NCBI GenBank assembly: GCA_003650425.1
Contig: QMPP01000007.1
Coordinates: 1 to 36,902, forward strand
Direction: 5' to 3'
Length of the DNA stretch: 36,902 nucleotides
Source: Bacteroidota bacterium
Lineage (GTDB): Bacteria; Bacteroidota; Bacteroidia; Bacteroidales; F082
Part shown: positions 16,818 to 24,790 of the stretch, piece by piece
Layout of the letters: the number at the start of each line of letters is the position of its first letter
How positions within the stretch are numbered: the stretch's first letter is position 1
Program-made: the position numbers and the translations under genes
The notes under the pieces: model-generated
Database searches by the model: none
Told to the model about the DNA's origin: nothing
The model's input: the letters and a program-made list of their open reading frames with translations, nothing else

Positions 16818-17747
16818 ATGGAATATATATTAATAAAAGTGTTAGAGGCGATGGCCACTTTTGTTCTCGCGTTTATCGTGGGAATGACTTACGGAGGAGT
16901 TGTTCGAAAAATTACCGGAAGAGTTCATAACCGTTTAGGACCTCCCTGGTATCAGAACTTTATCGATGCTTTTAAACTTTTTTCAAAAACTCGTGGAATA
17001 CACCATGGTGCTATGCACTTTTTAGGAGCTGCCTTTTTAATGGTTACTTCGGTAGTTTCGCTGATGATTATCCCGATTTTGGCACCCGGCGGACATGCCT
17101 GGTACAACAGCTGGTTTACTAATTTGAATTTTAATGGCGACCTGATTTTTCTGATTTATATTATGACCTTTGGTCCGTTGGGTATGGCCATGGGAGCAGG
17201 CCAAACCGGTAACCCTAACTCATCTATTGGTGTAACCCGTGGATTGAGCCAAATGGTAGGGTTTGAAATTCCCTGGGTGATGGCTTTGGTAGCGCTGATG
17301 ATTACTTATAAAACAACTTCTATTGTTGACTTTATGAACATTCAGCGCGAAACAGGCACTTGGCTTATGTTTGCCAACCCGTTTGCATTTATTGCCGCCG
17401 TGCTGGCCATGTTGGGAATGTTCAGATATTCTCCTTTTGATATCGTGGGCGCACCAACCGAGCTGGCATCAGGCCCTGTTTCTGAAAATGGAGGTAAATT
17501 TTTGTTTACCATGATGTCGTCAGGATCGGTATTTACCTTTGCCAAACTGGTGTTGTATGTCGATTTGTTTATGGGTGGAGCCAACAATCTAATTATGCTC
17601 GTGGTAAAAACATTTCTACTTTATATGATTCCCGTTTTATATGGCATAGTTAGTCCCCGTTACCGTACCGAACAAGCGGTAAGATGGTTTTGGGGATGGC
17701 CAACCTTTATTGGCTTACTGGCTATTTTATATGCTGTTATGTTTTAA
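16818..17747 (+). CDS. NuoH-like membrane anchor subunit (MbxM-like)
   Basis: A 309-aa protein with about eight transmembrane helices of the complex I subunit 1/HycD/EchB family. GRVHNRLGPPWYQNFIDAFKL is the family's signature loop; RYSPFDIVGAPTELASGPVSE is the second signature, carrying conserved acidic residues at the quinone/catalytic interface. It would link the membrane pumps to the peripheral redox subunits. It is 14 bases after the preceding gene. Confidence 0.94.
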   Translation: MEYILIKVLEAMATFVLAFIVGMTYGGVVRKITGRVHNRLGPPWYQNFIDAFKLFSKTRGIHHGAMHFLGAAFLMVTSVVSLMIIPILAPGGHAWYNSWFTNLNFNGDLIFLIYIMTFGPLGMAMGAGQTGNPNSSIGVTRGLSQMVGFEIPWVMALVALMITYKTTSIVDFMNIQRETGTWLMFANPFAFIAAVLAMLGMFRYSPFDIVGAPTELASGPVSENGGKFLFTMMSSGSVFTFAKLVLYVDLFMGGANNLIMLVVKTFLLYMIPVLYGIVSPRYRTEQAVRWFWGWPTFIGLLAILYAVMF

Positions 17748-17760
17748 AAATTATTGAAGA

Positions 17761-18312
17761 ATGTATAACGATAAGAATTCAAAAAAGATAGTTGAGACAA
17801 TTCAAAATTGGGCACGAAGCCACTCCATATGGGTTTTAGCTTACGGAACCGGTTGCGGTGCCATTGAAATTTCTCCTACCATGACTTCGAGATACGATGC
17901 AGAACGGCTTGGTTTCAGGGGTGCTGCCACCCCGCGTCAGGCCGATGTAATGCTCATTACCGGTTACCTGACGGTTAAAACAGTAAAACGGGTGGTTCGT
18001 GTTTACGAGCAAATGCAAAGTCCTAAATATGTTGTGGGATTTGGTTCATGTACCATCAATGGTGGTATGTATTACGATTCGTACAATACTATTAATCTGC
18101 TCGACAGATATTTGCCCGTGGATGTATATATCAACGGTTGTATGCCTCGTCCCGAAGCCGTTCTTGCCGGTTTGAGTAAGCTACAGCAAATTATCCGCGA
18201 AGGAAATGCCAATGGTGCTGAAAAGTACCTTGAAAACCTTGCATGGTATAAGGAAAATCAGCGCAAAATTGCTCCTAACTGGATAGCTAAAGCTCCTGAT
18301 TTAAACTGGTAA
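17761..18312 (+). CDS. NuoB-like [4Fe-4S] subunit with only three cysteines (MbxJ-like)
   Basis: A 183-aa peripheral subunit of the NuoB/hydrogenase small subunit family. Complex I uses a CC pair plus two further cysteines. Here the sequence is YGTGCGAIEIS (Cys32, next position Gly), VGFGSCTINGG (Cys97) and INGCMPRPEAV (Cys127), so only three ligands remain and no other cysteine occurs in the chain. Family knowledge: archaeal MBS uses a site-differentiated iron-sulfur cluster at this place to reduce sulfane sulfur. The pattern here supports an MBX/MBS-type catalytic cluster with an open iron site and argues against a hydrogenase or a quinone-reducing complex I. Confidence 0.92.
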   Translation: MYNDKNSKKIVETIQNWARSHSIWVLAYGTGCGAIEISPTMTSRYDAERLGFRGAATPRQADVMLITGYLTVKTVKRVVRVYEQMQSPKYVVGFGSCTINGGMYYDSYNTINLLDRYLPVDVYINGCMPRPEAVLAGLSKLQQIIREGNANGAEKYLENLAWYKENQRKIAPNWIAKAPDLNW

Positions 18313-18333
18313 TATAACGATAAAGAAAAAGTT

Positions 18334-18900
18334 ATGAAAGAGATAAAAGATAAAATGATTGCTCAAATTAAAGCTGTGTTTCCGGAGGCGGTAAACAAAG
18401 ATTATGATGGTAATCGTTTGGATTTGACGGTTAACAAAGAGGCTGTACCTTCTGTCTTGCTTTATTTAAAAGATTCGATGGGTTTCAGGCATCTTTCACA
18501 TATTGCCTATGTTGATTGGATTGAGCAAGGTGAATTTGAACTGGTGTATATTCTCTGGTCACCTTTGGATAAAGTAAAGCTATATGTCCATACTCGCATC
18601 AATCGCGAAAATCCTGTGATAGAAAATATCGACATGATTTGGCGTCAGGCGAATACCTACGAAAGGGAAATCAGGGAAATGCTGGGTATTGAGTTTACCG
18701 GCTTAGTAGCTCCTGATGAGTTTATCCTTGAAGATTGGGACGATATACCTCCTTTTCGTAAAGACTTTGACACCTTAGAATATGTAAATCGCACTTTCTG
18801 GCATCGTCCGGGAAGAGAAGATGCACAAGATGTTCGTTCAACCATTTCCGAACGTTCGGGTGAAGAAATTCCTGATTTTGCAAAAAAATACTCCAGATAG
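18334..18900 (+). CDS. NuoC-like subunit (MbxK-like)
   Basis: A 188-aa soluble subunit of the complex I 30 kDa family. NTYEREIREMLGIEFTGLVA is the family signature, followed by a tail with DDIPPFRKDFDTLEYVNRTF. No metal ligands are seen, as usual for the family. It is two bases before the NuoD-like gene, with which it forms the peripheral arm. Confidence 0.92.
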   Translation: MKEIKDKMIAQIKAVFPEAVNKDYDGNRLDLTVNKEAVPSVLLYLKDSMGFRHLSHIAYVDWIEQGEFELVYILWSPLDKVKLYVHTRINRENPVIENIDMIWRQANTYEREIREMLGIEFTGLVAPDEFILEDWDDIPPFRKDFDTLEYVNRTFWHRPGREDAQDVRSTISERSGEEIPDFAKKYSR

Positions 18901-18902
18901 TT

Positions 18903-20006
18903 ATGAGAGAAAAGGCAACAACAATATATTTAGGACCTCAGCATCCCGGTATTACCGGTAACATGATGGTGCGTTTGAAAGTTATTGGCGACACTATCGT
19001 TAGTGCTCAAACAGAGGTCGGTTACCTGCACCGTGCTTTTGAAAAGCTACAGGAAAGAAGAAACTGGTTACAGGGTTTTACCCTGATGTGCCGTTTCTGT
19101 GTTCCCGAATCTGATCCTATGGAAAATGTTTATGCTCGTTCGGTAGAGGCCATCGATGGTCGTGAAGTGCCTGAAAGAGGTAAATACATCAGAGTTATGG
19201 TTTTGGAATTGGCTCGTATAGCCACGCAGCTGATGTGGTATGCCGGGCAAAACGGCTCGCTGGGTCTTTATACCATGGGGCAATGGTCGATTGGTGATAG
19301 GGATTATATCCTGGATCTTTTTGAAGAGCTGACCGGCGGTCGTGTTTATCACATGTATCAGTGGCCGGGCGGTGTTCGCCGTGACCTTCCTGAAGGGTTT
19401 ACCGATAAGGTACTCCGTACTTTGGATTACCTCGAAAAACGGTTGAAGGACTACGATGACCTTATGTTCGCCAACTCTATCTTCCAGAAAAGAACCCAGG
19501 GTGTTGGTATTGTTCCAAAAGAGAACATTATTGAGCACGGTGTCGTGGGTCCCGTTCTTCGTGGTGCCGGTATCCGTAGCGATATCCGTATTGATGAACC
19601 GTATGAAGTTTACGATAAGTTAGACTTCGAGATACCTACACAGGAAGGGAGCGATATTTGGGCCAGAGCATTGGTTCGTCGTGCTGAAGTACACCAGTCC
19701 ATTCGTATCATTCGTCAGGTTATCGACCAAATGCCATCCGGAGAATATTTCAACAAGTTTCCAAATCCTTTAAAGTGGATTGTGCCTGCAGGCGATGCCT
19801 ATGTAAGGGTTGAATCAGGTCGTGGAGAAGTTGGCTTTTATGCCGTATCGGATGGTACCATTCATCCCAGAAGAATGCACCTGAGAGGAGCTGCTTACGT
19901 TCACGCTATTACACTACTCGAGAGTATTCTTCCAGGACAGAATATTGCCGACGTTTCGGCTATTATGAATAGCCTTGGAACCTGTGCGCCGGAAATTGAA
20001 CGTTAA
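18903..20006 (+). CDS. NuoD-like subunit, degenerate [NiFe] site (MbxL-like)
   Basis: A 367-aa protein of the NuoD/hydrogenase large subunit family (YLGPQHPGITGNMMVRL at the N-terminus, VGYLHRAFEKLQERRNWLQ, GRGEVGFYAVSDGTIHPRR). The N-terminal CxxC survives (MCRFCVPESDP, Cys63 and Cys66). The C-terminal end is NSLGTCAPEIER, with a single Cys361 where hydrogenases have DPCxxC. Hence a [NiFe] centre cannot be bound in the normal way. The loss fits the MBX/MBS group, which evolved from hydrogenases. No C-terminal extension for hydrogenase protease processing exists: the chain ends right after the motif. Confidence 0.93.
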   Translation: MREKATTIYLGPQHPGITGNMMVRLKVIGDTIVSAQTEVGYLHRAFEKLQERRNWLQGFTLMCRFCVPESDPMENVYARSVEAIDGREVPERGKYIRVMVLELARIATQLMWYAGQNGSLGLYTMGQWSIGDRDYILDLFEELTGGRVYHMYQWPGGVRRDLPEGFTDKVLRTLDYLEKRLKDYDDLMFANSIFQKRTQGVGIVPKENIIEHGVVGPVLRGAGIRSDIRIDEPYEVYDKLDFEIPTQEGSDIWARALVRRAEVHQSIRIIRQVIDQMPSGEYFNKFPNPLKWIVPAGDAYVRVESGRGEVGFYAVSDGTIHPRRMHLRGAAYVHAITLLESILPGQNIADVSAIMNSLGTCAPEIER

Positions 20007-20036
20007 TAATTTAGAATAAGACAAAAATCAATAGAT

Positions 20037-21827
20037 ATGAGTTTTTTCGATCTGCAAGGAACACTTAAACCGCTTACCGCGCTGAAACAGTTCGGTAAAA
20101 AGCCACATACACTAAAAGATATTCCATGGAAAAAGCGTGAAGCTTCTGACCGATACAGAGGATTGCACTTTAACGACTTGGATGAATGTATTGGCTGTGG
20201 TAACTGTTCTACTATTTGTCAAAACGCTGCCATCGACATGATCCATCTCGAAGGCATTGAAGGTAAAAAAGGTGACTCGGGATTGCGCCCACGTGTCGAC
20301 AACGGTCGATGCTGCTGGTGTGCCCTTTGTGTAGAGGTTTGCCCAACAGGAAGCCTTAGTCTTACCAAAGATTATATTTATGTAACCGAAGATCCGGATG
20401 CCTTTTTATGGACGCCGGGGGTTGATAATCCTGATGGTGCCGAGCGTAAATCATTCGTTAGTGATAAAGATCACTCACTAAACGATTTCAACCGTATTCC
20501 GATGCCTGAACTAGAAGGCAAAGAAAGAGTTAAGTCGTTTGCTGAGGTTGTGCTGGGTTATAACGAACAGCAGGCTCGTGAAGAGGCATCACGTTGTATC
20601 AGCTGCGGTATTTGTACCGAAGTTTGTCCCGACCACATGCATATTCCTGAGTATATCAATGCTATTGCTAGTGGTAACGATAAAGATGCCGTTAAAATTA
20701 TTTACGACAACAACCCGTTGCCGGAGATGTGTGGTAAAGTTTGTACCCGTCGTTGTGAAGATGTTTGTGCCATTGCCACCCGCGGTGATTCCGTGGCTAT
20801 TCGTTGGCTAAAACGTTATGCTACTGAAACTGCTGCCACGGCTGACCTTACACACGAAATTGTAAATCCCGAGATTAAGGAAGCTAATGGCAAAACGGTT
20901 GGTATCATCGGTGCAGGCCCTTCAGGTCTTACGGCTGCTTACTATCTGGCATTACGTGGTTACGATGTAACGATTTACGAAGCCAGCGCTAAAGCTGGGG
21001 GTGCTACCATGTATGGTATTCCTAAGTATCGTTTACCAATCGAAAGTTTGGATAAACAGATTGGCTACATCCAAAGTATTGGGGTTAAAATTAACTTCAA
21101 CACTAAAGTTGGTAAGGACATTTCATTTAAGGAAATCTACGATAAATATGACACCGTATTTATGGGTGTTGGGTTCCCTGATGCGTGGCCATTGGGTGTG
21201 GATGGTGATGATGCCAAAGGCTCCATGCAGGCATTCCGTTATCTGTATATGATTAATGCCGGTGATAAAGTAGATATCGGCGATAAAGTTGTTGTTGTTG
21301 GTGGTGGTAATGTTGCCATCGATGCAGCAAGAGTTTCCCGTCGTTTTGGCGCTGAGGTTACCATTCTCTATCGTCGTCGTGTTGCAGACATGCCGGCCGA
21401 TTGGGAAGAAATTGAAGGTGCCGAAGACGAAGGTGTTCATATCATTCCACAAGGTATTCCAACTAAAATCCACAAAGATGACAAAGGTCATGTAACTGGC
21501 ATTGAATACCTGAAAGCCAAGATGGTTGCCGACGATAAAGGCGGTCGACCGCGTCCTGTTGCCATCGAAGGTAGTGAAACCATTCTTGAAGCAACGGCTG
21601 TTATGGCTGCTATCGGACAGATGGGTGACTATAGCTTCCTCCCCAAAGAGTTTGAAGATAAGATCAAAATTGAAAGAGGTAGATTTGTTGTTAACGAAAA
21701 ACAGCAAACCGGCGACCCGAAAGTATTTGCCGGTGGCGATGCCGTTAACCGTACTGCTGATGCTATTTCGGCTATTGCCGACGGTTTCCGTGCCTGCAAA
21801 GCCATTGATGAATATTTGAGTAAATAG
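20037..21827 (+). CDS. Ferredoxin subunit (MbxN-like) fused to a GltD/NfnB/PreT-like NAD(P)H flavoprotein
   Basis: A 596-aa fusion. Residues 45-105 hold two [4Fe-4S] motifs: DECIGCGNCSTIC (Cys51, 54, 57, 61) and RCCWCALCVEVCP (Cys92 or 93, 95, 98, 102), the equivalent of MbxN/NuoI. From about 180 begins the GltD family: a cysteine-rich N-terminal domain (SRCISCGICTEVC, MCGKVCTRRCEDVC), a FAD Rossmann motif (VGIIGAGPSGLTAAYYLA), an NAD(P)H Rossmann motif (VVVVGGGNVAIDAARVS) and the closing FAD motif (VFAGGDAVNRTADAIS). It would pass electrons between NAD(P)H/FAD and the cluster chain of the complex. The last gene of the operon, it is followed by a strong terminator. The exact nucleotide preference cannot be told by eye. 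Confidence 0.93.
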   Translation: MSFFDLQGTLKPLTALKQFGKKPHTLKDIPWKKREASDRYRGLHFNDLDECIGCGNCSTICQNAAIDMIHLEGIEGKKGDSGLRPRVDNGRCCWCALCVEVCPTGSLSLTKDYIYVTEDPDAFLWTPGVDNPDGAERKSFVSDKDHSLNDFNRIPMPELEGKERVKSFAEVVLGYNEQQAREEASRCISCGICTEVCPDHMHIPEYINAIASGNDKDAVKIIYDNNPLPEMCGKVCTRRCEDVCAIATRGDSVAIRWLKRYATETAATADLTHEIVNPEIKEANGKTVGIIGAGPSGLTAAYYLALRGYDVTIYEASAKAGGATMYGIPKYRLPIESLDKQIGYIQSIGVKINFNTKVGKDISFKEIYDKYDTVFMGVGFPDAWPLGVDGDDAKGSMQAFRYLYMINAGDKVDIGDKVVVVGGGNVAIDAARVSRRFGAEVTILYRRRVADMPADWEEIEGAEDEGVHIIPQGIPTKIHKDDKGHVTGIEYLKAKMVADDKGGRPRPVAIEGSETILEATAVMAAIGQMGDYSFLPKEFEDKIKIERGRFVVNEKQQTGDPKVFAGGDAVNRTADAISAIADGFRACKAIDEYLSK

Positions 21828-21871
21828 TTCATAGCAGTTCTATTTCAGAGTATATCTATCTCTGATTTAGT

Positions 21872-21890
21872 TCACGGTTTGTAACCGTGA
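21872..21890 (+). terminator. Hairpin after the redox operon
   Basis: TCACGGTT, a TGT loop and AACCGTGA form a perfect 8-base stem. No T-tract follows, so it may be an RNA-stabilising hairpin and not a terminator by itself. It is 12 bases upstream of a stronger hairpin. Confidence 0.45.
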
Positions 21891-21901
21891 GCTTATAATA
21901 C

Positions 21902-21932
21902 AAAAAGCGACGCCATTGGCGTCGCTTTTTTT
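21902..21932. terminator. Strong, probably bidirectional intrinsic terminator
   Basis: A run of A, then GCGACGCC, a short loop and GGCGTCGC, then a run of seven T. The A-run makes it work on both strands. It lies between the convergent redox operon and the helicase gene. Confidence 0.92.
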
Positions 21933-21981
21933 GATTAATAACTCTGGGTTTTGCTAAAAAGCGCTACTTCTAAAAGGATGG

Positions 21982-24447
21982 CTACTCCTCATCCTTCCTG
22001 TTTACCCAGGCTCTTACAAAATGCAAATCTCGCCAGGTAACCTTGTCGTCCAGTGCTTCTTTGGCTTCGCCCGCAAAGGCTTCGGGATGTTCTGTAAAAT
22101 AACTGGCAATAAGCTTGATAGTTTTAGGTGCTACCAGTTTCTCGATGGAAATATCACCGCTTTCAACATAGGGTGTTAAATGCCGTTCGATGGTATTAAC
22201 GACATAGCCGCGTTCGGTGGCAATTTGCTCAATGGTTTTTCCCTCCTGCCACATCTCGAAGCTTATTTGCCGTGTGGGTATTTTAGGTTTCTTCGGTTTC
22301 TCTTCGGGGATGAAAACAGGTTCGGGTTCAAAATTCTTTTCATCGCAATAATCTGAAATAATGGCCAACAGTTCGCTTCCAAAAAGATCAATTTTCTTAT
22401 TCCCAATGCCTTTGATAGTTTTAAGAGCCGGAAGTGTTAAAGGTAACTTGTTGCTTATCTCGCACATGGCTTTAAGCGGTATTACCATGTAATGATTCCA
22501 CTGGAGCTCCGCCACCTTGGCATTTCTCCAGTGCCTTATTCGTTCATATAGCTCGGGGTGTTCCACGTGAGCACTCACCGAACCCGAAGCCCTTTTTTTC
22601 TTTTGCTTTACAGGCTCTTCAATGGCGGCTTTTGCTTTGGCATCAATAAATTCATTAACAACAAACCCTTTTTTACAAGCCCGTAGCACATGGTACTTAT
22701 GGCTGGCCTCTTGCTTAATGTTTTTAATGGCGTTGTTAAGCGATTTCCGAATGGCTTTGTTATCAGTTTCAACATTAACTTCGTCTATTTTATCAATGAC
22801 TAACATGCGGATTTTCTCCGAAAAATAATCAGAAGCCTTGATAACTCTATCCTGTAATGCCTTGTTATCTTCTGCTTCCGGATTTTCTGCCAGTAAAGCT
22901 TTGAGCTGGTGTTGAAATTTTTCGGAAACAGTTACCACTTCCTCTTTTAGTTTGTTACTTATTTCGAAGAAAGGTTCTTTTAAATCGATTTGCAAACCGG
23001 AGGCATGCTCCTTCGAGAGTTTTATTGCATAATATAGTCGTCGTTGTAACAATTGAAAGTCGAAAAGATCAAAAAGAAGCTGTTTTTGATACGCTTGCTT
23101 CGATTGAATAAGCTCGTTGTCATCGGGTTGCCGTTCTTCAAAATCTTTGGTAAACTGTTCCACTGTGGTATCGTGTTTGATACCGGTAGTAGTGATTTTA
23201 CTACTGAGAATCATTCCTTCCAGCGACTTGCAACGGCTGAGTGCCACGTAAACCTGTCCGTGGGCAAAAGCATCTTGTGCATCAATTACGGCTTTCTCAA
23301 AAGTAAGTCCTTGGCTTTTATGAATGGTGATGGCCCAGGCCGGCTTCAGCGGAAACTGAACAAAAATACCTTCCACCGACTCGGTAATTTCTTTACTCTC
23401 CTCATTCAGCGAATATTTAACCTTTTCCCACTCCAGGGGAACCACCTCTATGGCTTCTTCATCGCCCTCACAAAGAACATCAATGGTATCATTATTGATA
23501 CTGATGACGATTCCTATTTTTCCATTATAAAATCTCTTTTCAGGATCAGGATCATTTTTTACAAACATCACCTGAGCTCCTTTTTTTAAACGTAAAACCG
23601 ATTCGGTAGGAAAGATGTACTCGGGAAAGTTACCTTTGATGTCGGCCTCAAATTTATACTCCTTGCCTTTCAGCTTGGCCATTTTTTCATCGTTAATAGC
23701 TTTGGCTTTGGCGTTGTGGGTGGTAAGAATGATGTAACCGGGTTTTTCAAAATTAAAATCGGGATGATACCTTTTATTTAACAGATTCAGTACCTCCTCA
23801 TCAATCTGGTTATCGCGTACCTTATTTAACAACTTGATAAAATATTCATCTTTTTGACGATAAACAAAGGTTAGTTCTACGGTTACGTAATGTGTTTTTT
23901 TCAAGGCATTGCTGCTAAAGAAAAAGGGGGTGTCGTAATGGTTTCGCAGCAAGCGCCACTCATTTTCTTTTATCACCGGTGCCAGTTGCTGCAAGTCACC
24001 AATCATTAACAGCTGCACCCCGCCAAATGGCCGATTGTAGTCACGAAACCGGCGCAGGGTAGCATCGATGCCATCAAGCAAATCGGCACGTACCATGCTA
24101 ATTTCATCAATCACCAGCAAATCCATGCTTTTAATGATGTTAATTTTTTCACGATTGAACCGGTTTGCCCTTGATTGATTCTCTTCGGAGTTGCGTGCAT
24201 GGATGTACTCGGGAATTTGTGGCCCGAAAGAAAGCTGAAAAAATGAGTGAATAGTAACGCCTGCCGCGTTAATAGCCGCTACTCCCGTGGGAGCCACCAC
24301 CACCATTCGTTTTGAAGAATGTTGTTTGAGGTTGTGTAAAAAAGTGGTTTTGCCTGTTCCGGCCTTTCCGGTCAGAAATACATTTCTGCCCGTTAGCTGT
24401 ACAAAGTCGTGCGCAAGTTTAAGCTGAGGGTTGTTTTGAAAGTTCAT
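21982..24447 (-). CDS. Pif1-like SF1B helicase with HRDC and HTH domains
   Basis: An 821-aa DNA helicase. Walker A is FLTGKAGTGKTTFL, followed by APTGVAAINAAGVTIHSFF, the Walker B DLLVIDEISMVRADLLDG, the GDLQQLAPV motif, the YRQ motif, and the C-terminal motifs AITIHKSQGLTFEKAV and GQVYVALSRCKSLEGM. This is the Pif1/RecD-like (SF1B) order. From about residue 640 comes an HRDC-like helical domain (HWRNAKVAELQWNHYMVIPL, IKGIGNKKIDLFG), and from about 725 a helix-turn-helix (WQEGKTIEQIATERGYVVNT). It probably resolves structured DNA during replication or repair. The start is the ATG at 24447. This domain set is common in Bacteroidota, so it is not necessarily linked to the neighbouring ATPase pair. 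Confidence 0.92.
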   Translation of the reverse strand: MNFQNNPQLKLAHDFVQLTGRNVFLTGKAGTGKTTFLHNLKQHSSKRMVVVAPTGVAAINAAGVTIHSFFQLSFGPQIPEYIHARNSEENQSRANRFNREKINIIKSMDLLVIDEISMVRADLLDGIDATLRRFRDYNRPFGGVQLLMIGDLQQLAPVIKENEWRLLRNHYDTPFFFSSNALKKTHYVTVELTFVYRQKDEYFIKLLNKVRDNQIDEEVLNLLNKRYHPDFNFEKPGYIILTTHNAKAKAINDEKMAKLKGKEYKFEADIKGNFPEYIFPTESVLRLKKGAQVMFVKNDPDPEKRFYNGKIGIVISINNDTIDVLCEGDEEAIEVVPLEWEKVKYSLNEESKEITESVEGIFVQFPLKPAWAITIHKSQGLTFEKAVIDAQDAFAHGQVYVALSRCKSLEGMILSSKITTTGIKHDTTVEQFTKDFEERQPDDNELIQSKQAYQKQLLFDLFDFQLLQRRLYYAIKLSKEHASGLQIDLKEPFFEISNKLKEEVVTVSEKFQHQLKALLAENPEAEDNKALQDRVIKASDYFSEKIRMLVIDKIDEVNVETDNKAIRKSLNNAIKNIKQEASHKYHVLRACKKGFVVNEFIDAKAKAAIEEPVKQKKKRASGSVSAHVEHPELYERIRHWRNAKVAELQWNHYMVIPLKAMCEISNKLPLTLPALKTIKGIGNKKIDLFGSELLAIISDYCDEKNFEPEPVFIPEEKPKKPKIPTRQISFEMWQEGKTIEQIATERGYVVNTIERHLTPYVESGDISIEKLVAPKTIKLIASYFTEHPEAFAGEAKEALDDKVTWRDLHFVRAWVNRKDEE

Positions 24448-24762
24448 ATCATAAGTAAAATAAAATACAAATATCGGAATTTATTGGCAATTATTTCATG
24501 TTAAATTAAGGCAAACTGGCCACACATTGTCTGCTACCATGATAACCGGCAATATAATAGCCTGTTAGTAAATATTACATTGGTATTATTGAAAGAATTG
24601 AAAACAAGTGATGGATTTATCTTGGTTTTCTTGCTCAGGGATTTATCCCGAAAGAAATAAATATTAATAGAATTGGCTTTAGCCATTAATTGTTAAACTA
24701 TCATCAGATGTAGTCAATTATACTCTCAGAAAAGATATTAACAAATAATATTCAGATATTAG
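24448..24762. other. AT-rich intergenic region between helicase and ATPase pair
   Basis: No convincing reading frame, RNA gene or terminator is seen in these 315 bases. A weak one-mismatch -7 element for the helicase lies near 24455-24475 on the minus strand. Base composition falls visibly towards the ATPase gene. Confidence 0.4.
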
Positions 24763-24770
24763 TACTTTTG
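24763..24770 (+). promoter_or_regulatory. Putative -7 element of the ATPase pair
   Basis: TACTTTTG matches TAnnTTTG and lies 20 bases before the ATG at 24791. No clear -33 sequence. Confidence 0.55.
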
Positions 24771-24790
24771 CATAATATATAATTTTATTG

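Noticed and set aside
18903-20006. Annotating the complex as an energy-converting [NiFe] hydrogenase (Ech/MBH)
   Set aside because: The NuoD-like subunit lacks the C-terminal CxxC needed for the [NiFe] centre, the NuoB-like subunit has three cysteines, and two large pump genes are present as in MBX.
21123-21707. Long antisense open frames within the flavoprotein subunit gene and other genes
   Set aside because: They mirror the codon structure of well-supported genes on the other strand and show no family features.
23053-23589. A 178-codon frame antisense to the helicase
   Set aside because: The overlapping helicase is complete with all motifs in order; the antisense translation shows no recognisable domain.
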